Of a stretch of 64,000 bases of DNA, positions 30,968-41,341 are shown piece after piece (position 1 is the first letter of the stretch; the number at the start of each line of letters is the position of its first letter). The notes below the pieces were generated by a model. That model made no database searches. It was given only the letters and a program-made list of their open reading frames with translations, and was not told the DNA's origin. The position numbers and the translations under genes were made by a program. The DNA is from Leishmania mexicana MHOM/GT/2001/U1103 (Eukaryota > Euglenozoa > Kinetoplastea > Trypanosomatida > Trypanosomatidae). Location: NCBI RefSeq assembly GCF_000234665.1, contig NC_018335.1:620001-684000 (forward strand), written 5' to 3'.

Positions 30968-32659
30968 CTAAACACACTTGCCCCTCATGCTGAAATCGGG
31001 CACCGACGCGGTGGGAGAGAGCACCTTGGGGTGCAAGCCCATCGCAGCAGAAGACTTGTTCGAGGTGTCGTCACAGTCGCCACTGCTGGGTGCGTCCTCG
31101 GGAGATTGAGGGCTACTAGAGCTGCGCAAGGCTTTCGTGAACGGAGATCTGGATGGTGCTGAGGTTACCTTCGCAGAGGAGACCATTGGCAATACCATAG
31201 GCGACTTTTTCGGTTCCGCACAGCCGACTTCCTCTCTTCTATGGCCGGATGTTGCTTCGTTGTCAGCCGCTGCGGAGCTTGCCTTCCCCGCGGTGTCGGG
31301 GGTTGAGGATACGCTGTTGGACACCTCGGACGCGGCGGCATGCGAGTGATTATCATCCGTGCTGGAGAAGGTGGTGCCGTCGTCCGCCACGGATACGGAT
31401 GCGACTGACAGACGCAGTGGCACGATATGTGGCGAGCTGGTGGTGCTTGCCTGGGCTGTTTGAGTGCCGCCTTGAGGCCCTCGCTTGAACTTGACGATGA
31501 CAACAGACATGTTGTCGCAGCCGAGCCGGAACGGCTGCGGAGAGAGACAGGCATCCATCAGCTCCTCACAAATCTTCCCAAGTGGTACACGCTCCTGGAT
31601 GCGCGGCCGCACAAAGTCCACGACCTGCTTGCTCGACATGATATCCCAGATGCCGTCGCACGCCAAGACGGCAAACTCGTCCTTGTCACGGTTGAGCTTC
31701 GTGACCCGCACTTCCGGCGCACTGGTCACCGCCTGCATCTCCCACGATACCTGCATGTTGTTTTTGAACATAAAGTCACCGATGGCGCGACTCAGAGCCA
31801 GCATGCCGTTTACACGGCGGTTCAGAACGTAGCAGCCAGCGCGCTCGATGCGCATCTGCTCGGACGGTAGAAAAGGCTTGTGATCTGTGCTGAGCGCATC
31901 GACGCTGCCGTTGCGGCACATGACACAGCGGCTATCGCCGGCGTTCGCGCAGTACACGTCATCGCCGTCTAAGTAGAGCACGACCGCCGCACACCCGCCA
32001 CGCTCAAAACTCGGGAGAGAGTGCAGATACTTGTCAATCGCAATAAAGCCGTCATAGAGGGCCTTCGAGATTTCGCCTTTCATGAACGCCTTCGTCTGAT
32101 GGACAAACTGGAACATGTACTCGCCGCAGTACTTGGCCGTTGCGGCTCCGCTGTGGCCATCGTAAACACCAAAGAACCCACCCTTTTCGAGGAGCAGCAA
32201 CGTATGCGCGTCCTCCATGGAGCGACGCCATCCTTGCATACTACTTGAGCCGTACTCCAGGAACTCGTTCTCCCCGCTGACGCTCTCCTTTTCCTTCATC
32301 GGCTCGCTCATAATGTCAGCGCGGCGCAGCAGCTCATCGAAGTTCGGCTGCCCAGCGTTGCGGACCACCCATGCGAGCACAATCTGCAGCAGCTCCAGCC
32401 ATCCCATCAGCCATCCACCGATGAGAACGGTGAGGGCCACAATAACGCCATATGAATAGTAGCCGTAGCCTGTCATTACTGTGATGGTAACGAAGAGCAG
32501 GATGGAGCGGGCAATGTAGGTGCGCCGATCACGCATCTGCTGCTGCAGCAGACGCGTCATATGCACCTGCTGCTGACTCAAGTACTGCATCTGATTTTCG
32601 GAGGACATCGGCTGTTTGGCGGGAGGTCGTCGCGGTGGGGCACGCTTCAGTGGAAGCAT
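30968..32659 (-). CDS. Membrane-anchored PP2C-type protein phosphatase, 563 aa
   Basis: This is a metal-dependent Ser/Thr phosphatase. The PPM/PP2C motifs occur in order: MQGWRRSMEDAH (141-152), GVYDGHSG (164-171), CANAGDSRCVM (237-247), LSTDHKP (256-262), LALSRAIGDFMFK (287-299), LACDGIWDIMSSKQV (332-346) and CDNMSVVIVKF (381-391). The metal-binding aspartates are all present, so it should be active. Before the domain, residues 50-100 hold one or two hydrophobic helices (ILLFVTITVMTGYGYYSYG and VIVALTVLIGGWLMGWLELL), suggesting a membrane anchor with the phosphatase on one side. A Gln-rich, coiled N-terminus precedes them. The C-terminal 160 residues are Ser-rich and probably disordered. The codon at 32662 is GTG, so the ATG at 32659 is used. 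A strong splice-acceptor tract lies 50 nt upstream. Confidence 0.95.
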   Translation of the reverse strand: MLPLKRAPPRRPPAKQPMSSENQMQYLSQQQVHMTRLLQQQMRDRRTYIARSILLFVTITVMTGYGYYSYGVIVALTVLIGGWLMGWLELLQIVLAWVVRNAGQPNFDELLRRADIMSEPMKEKESVSGENEFLEYGSSSMQGWRRSMEDAHTLLLLEKGGFFGVYDGHSGAATAKYCGEYMFQFVHQTKAFMKGEISKALYDGFIAIDKYLHSLPSFERGGCAAVVLYLDGDDVYCANAGDSRCVMCRNGSVDALSTDHKPFLPSEQMRIERAGCYVLNRRVNGMLALSRAIGDFMFKNNMQVSWEMQAVTSAPEVRVTKLNRDKDEFAVLACDGIWDIMSSKQVVDFVRPRIQERVPLGKICEELMDACLSPQPFRLGCDNMSVVIVKFKRGPQGGTQTAQASTTSSPHIVPLRLSVASVSVADDGTTFSSTDDNHSHAAASEVSNSVSSTPDTAGKASSAAADNEATSGHRREEVGCAEPKKSPMVLPMVSSAKVTSAPSRSPFTKALRSSSSPQSPEDAPSSGDCDDTSNKSSAAMGLHPKVLSPTASVPDFSMRGKCV

Positions 32660-32662
32660 CAC

Positions 32663-35475
32663 GGGACACCAACCAAGCAGTCACCGATCCACACCTGGGG
32701 TGTGCGGGCTGGGGAGGAGAAGAGAGCAGGAAGCAAACAAAACAAGAAAAGAAGGGAACGCAAATGGCGGCCTTTCAACAAACCTTGCAGATGATGCGGC
32801 CCTCTCCTCAGGCTAGCCCACAGGGCGTGGGTGTATAAACGGTTCGCCTCGAAGAGGCAGACAGAGGAGATTTGATGAAGTGAAGCAGCTCACCAGCGGT
32901 CGTCTCGGTATTTTGTTGTTCACAGAAAAGGGGCAAATCGTAGAAGGGAGCGAGCTAGGTGCACACCGACAGCCGACTCAGCAACAGAGAAGCAAAGACC
33001 CAAATGATGAGAACGCCGAGCCTCGATTGTGGATACCTGTGGCGACTATCGCCTTTCCCGGCTCAAACACAGAGAGCCCCCTCACACACGCGCACCCACG
33101 CACAGGGAAGGGAGGTCTGTTGTTTCTTTGCGACGTACAGATACACAGACAAGCGCGTTCAAGGAAGCTGTTCACAACAAAACAGAAAAAGGGGGAAAAG
33201 GAGGAGCCGGCGAGAGGGAAGCGCGCGCACAGTGCAGACGGGCGAGATCGAAAAATTGACAGAGAAGCACACGCGTTATGTATGAATAGCCCCACGATGT
33301 GTGCATCAAGACACAGACCGCAGAGGAGAGATACGACGAGAGAGGTGGCCACTGTCCGCGGGTAACACAAACATACACAACAAAGGAGGGATCGGAGAAA
33401 TGGCGCACTGGAATCAAGAGGGTTCGCGTTTCACCCTCGTTACCCTTGGCGTGCTTGTTACGTTGTGCGTCCGTGATGGTGGGCCGGCGTCTGCTATTAG
33501 TGTTTTGTGCTGTGAAAGGAGGGGGAGAACAGCGCAGCAGCCCCTCTTTTTTTTACGTTTTCCCTTATGTGGAGCGCGCACCAGAGAGCGGTAAGACGAA
33601 GCGAGGATGGCGGGAAGGCCGGGGCGACAAGGACGGTCAAGTTTACCGTGATCGACGGGTGTGCACAAGAGACGCCGACACCCACGGAGATGCCGCTCTG
33701 AGGCAGCGTGGAAGCCGAGTACTTGACTCTGGAAAAGCAACGCAGTGCACGGTGCTCGGAGAAGTCTAAACAGAGGAAGCGAAAAGTATCGGCACACTCA
33801 AGACGACTCTGCAGGTGCGGACCACAAAGGGAGCGAGAACGTTCTTGTCGCTGGATTAGGTTTTGCTGTGTGTGTGTGTGTCTGTCTACAGGAGGCCGCG
33901 TGTGCCTCGTCCTATCTTTACCCGTTTTTTCGTTTTTTTTCTCTCTCTCTTTACTCCTTACTACGCCTCTCTATTTCTGAACGGCGTCACGACGTCTCCG
34001 GGCAACGCGTCTGAGCAGCAAAGGCACTATATACGGCGACAGCTGGCTGTTCCCTCTCCCCCTTCCGCCGAAGAGGCTACTGGAACGCCAAGATACGCAC
34101 GCAATTCACAACCTAGAATGGGGAGTTGTTGCACTAATTCCGCACACGCGAAAATTGGGGGGGGGGCAAAAGGGGCGCGAACAAAATGAGCGCATGTATA
34201 CGCGCGTTGCCACCAGTGAGCAACACGGGAGATGGTGGTGGAAGGGGCCCAAAGAGCAGCAGCGCGCACCCATACAGAACCTACGTGCAACCATGCACAT
34301 GAGGAAGGAAGGAGAAGCGGAGACGTCAGTGGTTAGAGGAAGCCGGCGTGCGGATGGGAGAGGTGTAAGAAGGGGTCGGAATAGTGGGTCACACACAGAA
34401 CACACACACACATAAGCAGAGAAGTGTCGATGGGGAGGGGGTGATGAGGAAGGCTAGCGAAACGGCAAGTGGACGGATGCACGGGTGTTTGCATGTGCCA
34501 TTCACCGCACCTGGCAAAGACGTTGACATCGACAGGAAGACGACACAGTAGCGTGTCAGCGATGACGAGATGCATCCATGTGTTTTTACCAATGAAGACG
34601 TGACACTAAGTGGAGACGGCGTCGACACACGGGGTCTCCGGTTGACAACGCCAGCTCTCATGAAGGAGAACCACCCCAAAACCTGGCAGTTTTTTCTTTT
34701 GTTTGTCAGCCTGCTTGTCTTTCCACGTCGAGCATACTTCCATCGAGCACGCATACGTAAATCATACAAGGAATGCAACCAAACAAAGGACTTGCATGCA
34801 ACCACCTCGACTGGTGCGATGGCCACAATGCCCACCCTCCTCCGCCCTTTTATTCCCTTCGACACCATACGCAAATTCGAGCAGCGGAGGGGAGGGGGGA
34901 CGGAGGGGAGGTGGTGCCCTTAAACAGGAACGGTGACCGAAGAATGCACACGCACAAGGCAAAGAAAGCGCAGTCCGCGCCACAGAGGAAGATCTGCACC
35001 ATCCGAAGCAGACAAAAAGCTGCCGAGACAAAGAGACTTTACACAAGAAGCGGAAACGTGTGCGCAGGGCTCGAGGAGAGCGACGTAATCGTGTGTCCCA
35101 AAGCTGACGCCCACTTCCCTTCAACGTATAACGGGGAGGGGAAGGGCTACACCCACGAGAAGACCGTACCGTCGTATGCGAGAGAGCCTGCAGCAACCCC
35201 ATGACCCTACTCATCCACCCCCTGGCTGTGCTTGAAGCCATCCTCCCCGTGTAAGAAAGGAAAAAGCCACTACGCTGTGGTGCACACGGTCCTCTGTCAG
35301 GATTTTTTTCTATGAAGCTCAGCAGTCTACGCCAGGAGTGCTCGCCCGCACACAGAAGACTTCATCGCGCACATGACCGTAGAGACGCAAAATTAGAAGA
35401 CACGTGAGGGCGGTTCTGAGAACAAGAAAACATTATCTATGCCGTCCCTGCCACCTCCTCTTTCTGGTAGGTTTG
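32663..35475. other. Long spacer, about 2.8 kb
   Basis: No gene is supported on either strand. Features seen are A-runs near 33180-33215, a T-rich block at 33925-33960 with a TC repeat, a G-run at 34157-34166, and CA runs near 34390-34412. Most of it should be the 3' UTR of the gene ending at 35476. Confidence 0.6.
32709..32737 (-). promoter_or_regulatory. Candidate trans-splice acceptor for the PP2C gene
   Basis: The minus strand reads GCTTCCTGCTCTCTTCTCCT then CCCCAG, with AG at 32710-32709, about 50 nt before the ATG. It is one of the clearest tract-plus-AG sites in the window. Confidence 0.55.
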
Positions 35476-37992
35476 TCAGACAGCCCACGTCTCCCCGGCA
35501 AGTCGACCACCCCGCATGGCAGCAGCGCTCACAGTCCGTCCACGTTCCTCCTCGCCGACGTGCGCTGGTGGGGAGTACAGCTGCTTATACATGTCGGGCA
35601 TTTGCATGCTGCGCCGCGATGATAATCCACTCGGCGACGGCAAGTTCGATAGGATGCGCTGGATCGGATGCCGGATGCTCGGCTTCATCGGCGTGCGTAC
35701 TCTGGCTTTGTGGCGGACACTGGGGCCAGTCGTGGGGCTCGACCCCGACCCTACAGATGTGTTTGTGCCGACACTGGTGTCGTGGGCATCCGTCGCCTCC
35801 GTCATCACGCGCTTCTCTGTCATTGGAATTTCCAGTAGCAGTGTAGCGGCGGAAGCCGGGGAAGCACGTTCCAGCAGGCGCTCCGCTGCGGACGCTAGCT
35901 CGATAAAGTCGCAGGCAAACAGAGCGTGCTCCGATGTGTGGCGAAGTGCCTGAAAGAGCGGTGTGTGACGCAGCCGCACAAAGGACGCGAGGAGCGACGC
36001 GAGCTGGTCCTGCTGGTCACGGAGCTGCTGCTGCAGCGCCGACTCTCCGCCGCTCCGCCCATTCGCCGGCGGTGTCGAAAGCGCATAGGCTCCTGCCTGG
36101 GCAACTCCCCTGGCGCCTGGCGGTGTCCGCAGCTCCCCCGTTCCCGGTTCTGGAAATTGTGTAGCCACGCCGCACAGGCGACGGTCGCTGTACTTTTTGA
36201 CGTGTGCCGCAATGAAGGGCAGAAGGCGGGAGGCGCACACCGCCTCGCCGTCGTCCATGAACGACCTCTCCTCCTCATCGTCTGTGAGAGCACGTGATGT
36301 CGAGGAAAGCGACGAGGAGGGCAGCAGCACATGCGCAAAATCGTCCACCTCTCCGTTGCTCGCCACCGCAGATTTGCGAGCTTTTCGCGAAGTCGACTTG
36401 AATGGACCCTCGACGTACGCCACAGTGGAGCCCTTCCACTCAAAGTGGAACTCGCGGTCGATCGGCGTGCTATGCTGAAGAAGATGCAGCACTTCCCGAG
36501 GAAGACTGGGGATGGGATCCTGCTCTGCCGCCTTGTTCGCCATCGCCACTGTCTCCTCCACAAGGTTGCCTTTGGTGAGAGCGTTCGCCCTCATCCCGTC
36601 CACCAGCTGCGCAACAGTGGCAGCGCCGCAGTGGTCACGCGACGTCAGAGATGTACGTACCATCAAAGGCAGCTCAGAGAGGTACGTGTACAAGCGCATC
36701 CATGCTCGCTCATTCCACTCCTCCTGTGCCACATCGTCCACAAGGAGTCGCAGCTGCCGCTCCAGCTGCTGCAGGAAGTACCGCGGGATCACAACAGACT
36801 CTGCCTTGTCCATCACAGGGGGTTGCGTGTGCTCGCACCCGCGCTTCTCCGCGTGCACTACCCCTCCGGTTGATGCCGCGCCGTCGTGCAACGGCGTCCA
36901 CCCCAAGTCGGCACAATTGATCGGCATGGAGTCGCTCACATTCTCGCCGGTAGACATGATGGGACTCATCATGGCCGCCGCGAGCCACCGATCTGGCGTC
37001 GGGCTTGCTTCTGCCTTGATAGCGTCTTGTGTTGCGCTCGTCTCCGTCTGCGTGCCGCGGTCTTCGCAAAACCACCGCGGGTTCGTCTGAGTCGTGGAAG
37101 CGCGGATGCTGGGCGAGCTCGGCTGCACCTTTGCTGGCGCCCGTGCAGCTGCTGCAGCTGTAATGCTCACCGGTCTCGAGGTGCCCGCGGCTGGCTGCGG
37201 TGAGGGGTTGCGGTCAACTTCGTCCTTGCGACTCATGTCCATGCCCTCAAAATATATACGCGGAGACTCGACAACCACTGGTGAGGCGAGCCGAGGTGTC
37301 ACAGCTTCAACCGCCTTCGTTGCCTCAGGAGGCACCCTCTCCGTGCCTACGGCCGTCGCCGGCGCCGGGCATGGAGCTTGGCTCCCCACAGTGGCCGCGT
37401 TCGAGGCGCTTCGGTAGTACGCGCCATCATCCCCGCTGCCGCTGCCACCGTTCACGCGGTACCCAGAGCTCGAAACGCCGCGGCGGGGAGCGTGGATGCC
37501 AGCGAGGTCGTTGTGCCCTGGGTCCTGCAGCGCGCTGGCCGTGCCCAGAGTCTTTTTGTGTTGCGCAACTACCTCTACCGTGAGCTTCGGCGCTGGGGTC
37601 GCGTCCGAGCTCTCGATACGAGATGTGGCTGCCTCCACCCCCACGGCGCCGTTTCGAGGGTGAGAGTGGTGTCGATGAGAGTGCGCTTGCGACACCTCAC
37701 GGCTCTTTCCAGCGTGGGTGCGATCGATTGCTGTGGTCGTCGTGGGGGCGGCACTGTTGTGTGCGTGGCTCATGTGCGCCACGCGAGGTCGACTGGAGCT
37801 GCGGCTGCGCGCGCCAGCCGCGCCGTGGCTTGCTGAGCGGGCCACGGTGCCTGCACGCGACGTCGACGAGGCGGCGCGGCGCCGATGACGCGAAGGCGTG
37901 GTCGCCTTTTGAAGCACCAACACCGTTCCGAGAAGTAATGTAACGCAGGAGATGAAGACAACCGTCTCCTTGTACTTGGTCAGCGACTGCAT
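35476..37992 (-). CDS. N-terminally membrane-anchored low-complexity protein, 838 aa
   Basis: The family is not recognised. Residues 9-28 (TVVFISCVTLLLGTVLVLQK) form one hydrophobic helix directly followed by a basic stretch (SRHRRRAASS), which looks like a signal anchor. Similar short N-terminal anchors occur in outer mitochondrial or ER membrane proteins. Residues about 30-390 are Ser/Ala/Thr/His-rich and probably disordered. A more ordered helical part follows (QQLERQLRLLVDDVAQEEWNE onward) with aromatic-rich segments such as FHFEWKGSTVAYVEGPF. Another ordered stretch contains QQQLRDQQDQLASLLASFVRL, a likely coiled coil. The tail is Ser/Pro-rich. The ATG at 37992 is preferred over one 14 codons upstream because a tract and AG (38002-38001) lie only 9 nt before it. 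Confidence 0.85.
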   Translation of the reverse strand: MQSLTKYKETVVFISCVTLLLGTVLVLQKATTPSRHRRRAASSTSRAGTVARSASHGAAGARSRSSSRPRVAHMSHAHNSAAPTTTTAIDRTHAGKSREVSQAHSHRHHSHPRNGAVGVEAATSRIESSDATPAPKLTVEVVAQHKKTLGTASALQDPGHNDLAGIHAPRRGVSSSGYRVNGGSGSGDDGAYYRSASNAATVGSQAPCPAPATAVGTERVPPEATKAVEAVTPRLASPVVVESPRIYFEGMDMSRKDEVDRNPSPQPAAGTSRPVSITAAAAARAPAKVQPSSPSIRASTTQTNPRWFCEDRGTQTETSATQDAIKAEASPTPDRWLAAAMMSPIMSTGENVSDSMPINCADLGWTPLHDGAASTGGVVHAEKRGCEHTQPPVMDKAESVVIPRYFLQQLERQLRLLVDDVAQEEWNERAWMRLYTYLSELPLMVRTSLTSRDHCGAATVAQLVDGMRANALTKGNLVEETVAMANKAAEQDPIPSLPREVLHLLQHSTPIDREFHFEWKGSTVAYVEGPFKSTSRKARKSAVASNGEVDDFAHVLLPSSSLSSTSRALTDDEEERSFMDDGEAVCASRLLPFIAAHVKKYSDRRLCGVATQFPEPGTGELRTPPGARGVAQAGAYALSTPPANGRSGGESALQQQLRDQQDQLASLLASFVRLRHTPLFQALRHTSEHALFACDFIELASAAERLLERASPASAATLLLEIPMTEKRVMTEATDAHDTSVGTNTSVGSGSSPTTGPSVRHKARVRTPMKPSIRHPIQRILSNLPSPSGLSSRRSMQMPDMYKQLYSPPAHVGEEERGRTVSAAAMRGGRLAGETWAV

Positions 37993-38000
37993 CGTTTTGC

Positions 38001-38025
38001 CTGAGGAAACAGGATGGGGAGAATG
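38001..38025 (-). promoter_or_regulatory. Candidate trans-splice acceptor for the anchored protein gene
   Basis: The minus strand shows ATTCTCCCCATCCTGTTTCC then TCAG at 38004-38001, placing the mRNA start downstream of the upper ATG at 38034 and supporting 37992. Confidence 0.55.
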
Positions 38026-38283
38026 GCAGCGCACTCGCGACCCGCGGACGCAGAGGACGTGCAGAAACCGCGACGTCGATGTATCTATAGCGAGGAGAAA
38101 AGCGAGAGAAAGAGCGTACCGCTCTCTGTTTGATCTATGGTGTCCTCCCTCACAATTGATGGTCGATCGAAGACCCGCGTAGCTCTATGGTTTGGCCGCC
38201 ACACTGTATGAATGACCCTCTAGTCCACCGCTCCCCCTGACACCGAGTCGCACCTTGTCTCCTCGTGCGCGGCTCTGGGAGGA

Positions 38284-38314
38284 GGCGCCAAAGCAGAGGA
38301 GCAGCTTTGGCGTC
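38284..38314. other. Perfect-looking GC-rich hairpin, 11-bp stem
   Basis: GGCGCCAAAGC (38284-38294) pairs with GCTTTGGCGTC (38304-38314) across a 9-nt purine-rich loop. All pairs match except one G-T in the second position, an A-C mismatch in minus-strand RNA. It lies in the spacer downstream of the methyltransferase gene, so it may be in that gene's 3' UTR. Confidence 0.7.
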
Positions 38315-39325
38315 TAAGCGGTCCACTCCCCGACTCTGGAGGCGTTGTGAGCAACACCTGCTTTCGATGGGAACACCAGCCGGATACTATCAACCACAAG
38401 GATCAGATGCGTGAAGAAGGTTTCCAATCGGCAATGGTGTGCCACGCGCACCCTTCTTCCTGACAGGATACGTGAAGAGTGCTTGTGACGCTGATGAATG
38501 ATGTCGCGACAGAGAGAGAGCAGGAGGGGGCGTTACGGAGGGTAAAACCTCTACGCGCCTGTATCGCCACGTAACTAGGCGGACAGGGCCTCGGAGGAGA
38601 AGAACAACAAATCACTAAAATGCCGTTGCTGTTGTGTGTGCAGCCTGGTAGATGCTCACACGACACACAAATGGGTGTTACCGCTCGATCCCGCTCAGGG
38701 GCTGCCGTCTGACTTTACGTTCCTCGGCTCCTCTACCAGAGTTGCACATTGACGATGGCGGAGAGGTCACACCAAGTGAGAGAAGAAGGGAAGGAGAGAG
38801 AGAGAGCAAGAGTGAGGGCGATTTGGTTAGGTGGGAGGGAGTTGCCATCGCATACACGATCGAGAAGAAGGTGAGGAGAGTGACCGGCGAAGATAGTTGT
38901 TGCGCTCGAAAGGACCGTTTGTGTGCTTGCTTGAATGCACAATGCGGAGGATTGGATCTTGTTGAGAGAGACACCAGGCAAGCGCACCCACGTCTGCAAT
39001 CATTGGCGTAGACGTGCCGTAGAGAGGGGAGGGGGCGGGGCGGGGGCTCACAAGTCAGGGTGTCCGTTTGGTCATCGGTGGCGTTGTGAGTCCGCATCAC
39101 GCCACGTACGTGTACCGGGTAAGAAGCAGAGCCACGCCTCGGTTGCACAAGAGGATAAGCGGGACAGCTCTACAGCCTCTTTCCACGGGTACGCTGATGT
39201 CGGTTTCCGAGACGTGTGGATTAGAGCAATCTGTGAGGCGAACGCACATACATGCGCGCATTACGGAAGCAGTGCAGGCCATGCGGCATGGCACCTTACA
39301 ACACCGCCACTTCTCTGCTCTTCGC

Positions 39326-41341
39326 TCAGAGAGCGGCTAAGCGCGGGTGCATCACAGCAGACAGTCGCTGCAGTGCCACGCCGCTTGCCACCTGCGACGG
39401 TAGACCGCGGTGGCCGTTCCCGCCACGGCCGCGGCCATCGCCGGCATCTCCTCTGTGCTCGCAGAAGTGAGCTCCTTCCGGAAGAACCGTGAGGACGCCT
39501 GTGCACAGCCCCATCAGCTCAGGATGCGGCAGTCTGCCCTCCTGGGGAACGAGTAGTACCAAACCGCCATCACTCGCCTCTCGAAGACTCGACTCGCTAT
39601 CGCAGAGGGAGCGGGTCTGTCCGTTAGCCTTCAAACGTCGAAAAGCCTGCAAAGACGCCGGCGAAGATGCAGCCGCGTCAACCTCACAGCCCTGACCCGC
39701 CCGCTGCCCATCAACGGTCGCTTCATACAGGAAGTCGTGCCCGCAATCAAGCAACCACCAGTTTCTGGGTGCACTGAGTCCGTATGCCTCCTCTACCCTG
39801 GCGTGCATCGCCGCCGCCCAGTCACGTGGGGCGCTGTCCGACATTGCATCGCTCGTTAACGCGATTGATGGGGAATCGGGTAGAGCACCAAGGTGCACCG
39901 GTGGGGTGTAGTGGTAGGAGCCGACGGCGCCGACGACGTTGATCTTGCGTCGACCGACATAGAAGATGTAGTCGACGAGGAAGGCGTTGGCGCTTCGAAT
40001 GAGCCCGCCAAAGTTCCGCTGGTCGTACTCGTTCTCATACAAGACAGAAAGACCAAAGTGGGAGGCCTGCGACGGCGAAGACGCGCCCGCATCTCCGTTT
40101 GGGTGTCGATAAGAGTCCACCGCTTGAGGCCTGCCGCTGTACCGCAGCAACGCCTTTCGGTAAGCGCGCAGTTGGTGCTGTATTTCTTCAGAATCGCGCA
40201 GGTAGAAGACTGGATGGAGGGGACGCTGGTCCACACGAGGGGTCGTGTTTACATGGGCGTCGCCGACTGATTTCGTTGGCCCAGAAGACGTTGCGTCCGT
40301 GGCCGTTAACGCGCTTTCACTCCCGAAGGTGACGGGAGCTGGAAGGGCCTTGCAGAAAAAGGCCTGATACTCCTGTAGACGGCGCCGCAGCTCATCGAGC
40401 TCGTCGTAAGAAGAGGGGCCATCAGGCGGTGAGCCATCAATGGTTGAGCACGACAAAGAGCGTGCGGAGTAGATCTCACGCGCCTGCGGACAGGCTGCGT
40501 CCATGTAGCAATAGAATAGCGCTATACCCAAGGATGTGGCCACGTTGAGGGAGCTGGTGGTGCCATACTGAGGAACGTAGACCACCATATCCGCGACAGG
40601 CGCGGGCGTTGACGGAGGGATACTGGCGAGTGCAGCGGCGCGGGTGCGAGCGCAGAGAAGCGCCTGCGTCGTGTCCTCCTTGGCCTGCAAGAGGCTCCGT
40701 CGAACGCCCCAGTTTTCGTGTCCCACGACGAGACGGATGCACCCGCCCTTCTGAGTCGCAGCAGTGGAGAGGCGCGTGCGCATGATGCTCTGTGCACGAT
40801 CGGCAAAGTTCTCCAGCGCCACTAGCGGACAGGCATTACGCGCTGCAGCCGTGGTTTCGCCGTTGTCGCAAGGCGGGTGAAAAAGTTCTGAAAAGTAGTC
40901 CACCTCACCGAACAGGGCGATGCCGTCGAATGGAGACGCAGACGATGTGCCTGAACCGCCGCAGCCAGATGGATTCGGCTCCGCTTCGGCATGACCGACG
41001 GCGCTCGAGTTGCAGAAGACATCCTCATGCACCTCATGGACAAAACAGTCCCTGGGGGTTGCCTCTCGCACCTGCACATGCTCAATCGCCTTCCAGGAGG
41101 TTGCCCTCAAAAATGTTGGCGGCGACGCTGTTTGAAAGTACAGACATGTTCTTATGCTATTCGTGGCATTAAAGGCGCTGTGGCACCCTTCCAGACCCAC
41201 TTGGACGCGCGTCAGTGCGCCGCCGAGGTCGGCCCATTTCGGCAGATGCCGCGACCACCTCGTGAACGGGTTGGTGGCGAGGTGGATCGGGTTCCTGGGC
41301 GGATGCAGGGTTTGCTTCTGCAGCCGCACGGATCGCCGCAT
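39326..41341 (-). CDS. SpoU/TrmH-type RNA 2'-O-methyltransferase, apparent tandem SPOUT domains, 671 aa
   Basis: SPOUT enzymes of this type methylate ribose 2'-OH groups in tRNA or rRNA with S-adenosylmethionine. The first domain has the three SpoU motifs in order: N58 to R64-T-C (NATNSIRTC, spacing as in bacterial TrmH), GHENWG (207-212) and VPQYGTTSSLNVATSLGIAL (256-275). It is probably active. A second motif-1-like sequence occurs at NFGGLIRSANAF (443-454), followed by LVLLVPQEGRLPHPEL (594-609), a motif 2 lacking its glycine. Motif 3 is then absent in this frame. SPOUT domains act as dimers, so two in one chain could fold as an internal pair with one catalytic half. The N-terminus is basic, so mitochondrial import is possible. 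The last 48 codons may be frameshifted. Confidence 0.87.
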   Translation of the reverse strand: MRRSVRLQKQTLHPPRNPIHLATNPFTRWSRHLPKWADLGGALTRVQVGLEGCHSAFNATNSIRTCLYFQTASPPTFLRATSWKAIEHVQVREATPRDCFVHEVHEDVFCNSSAVGHAEAEPNPSGCGGSGTSSASPFDGIALFGEVDYFSELFHPPCDNGETTAAARNACPLVALENFADRAQSIMRTRLSTAATQKGGCIRLVVGHENWGVRRSLLQAKEDTTQALLCARTRAAALASIPPSTPAPVADMVVYVPQYGTTSSLNVATSLGIALFYCYMDAACPQAREIYSARSLSCSTIDGSPPDGPSSYDELDELRRRLQEYQAFFCKALPAPVTFGSESALTATDATSSGPTKSVGDAHVNTTPRVDQRPLHPVFYLRDSEEIQHQLRAYRKALLRYSGRPQAVDSYRHPNGDAGASSPSQASHFGLSVLYENEYDQRNFGGLIRSANAFLVDYIFYVGRRKINVVGAVGSYHYTPPVHLGALPDSPSIALTSDAMSDSAPRDWAAAMHARVEEAYGLSAPRNWWLLDCGHDFLYEATVDGQRAGQGCEVDAAASSPASLQAFRRLKANGQTRSLCDSESSLREASDGGLVLLVPQEGRLPHPELMGLCTGVLTVLPEGAHFCEHRGDAGDGRGRGGNGHRGLPSQVASGVALQRLSAVMHPRLAAL

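Larger units (their letters stand above)
37993..39325. other. Spacer, about 1.3 kb, with a hairpin
   Basis: No gene was found. It holds the 5' flank of the anchored protein gene and the 3' UTR of the methyltransferase gene. The hairpin at 38284-38314 is listed separately. A purine-rich block lies near 38758-38830. Confidence 0.6.

Noticed and set aside
32563..32659. GTG codons opening three frames one step above the ATG
   Set aside because: For the PP2C, NYN-like and coiled-coil genes the longest open frame begins with GTG; trypanosomatid genes start with ATG, so the first in-frame ATG was used.
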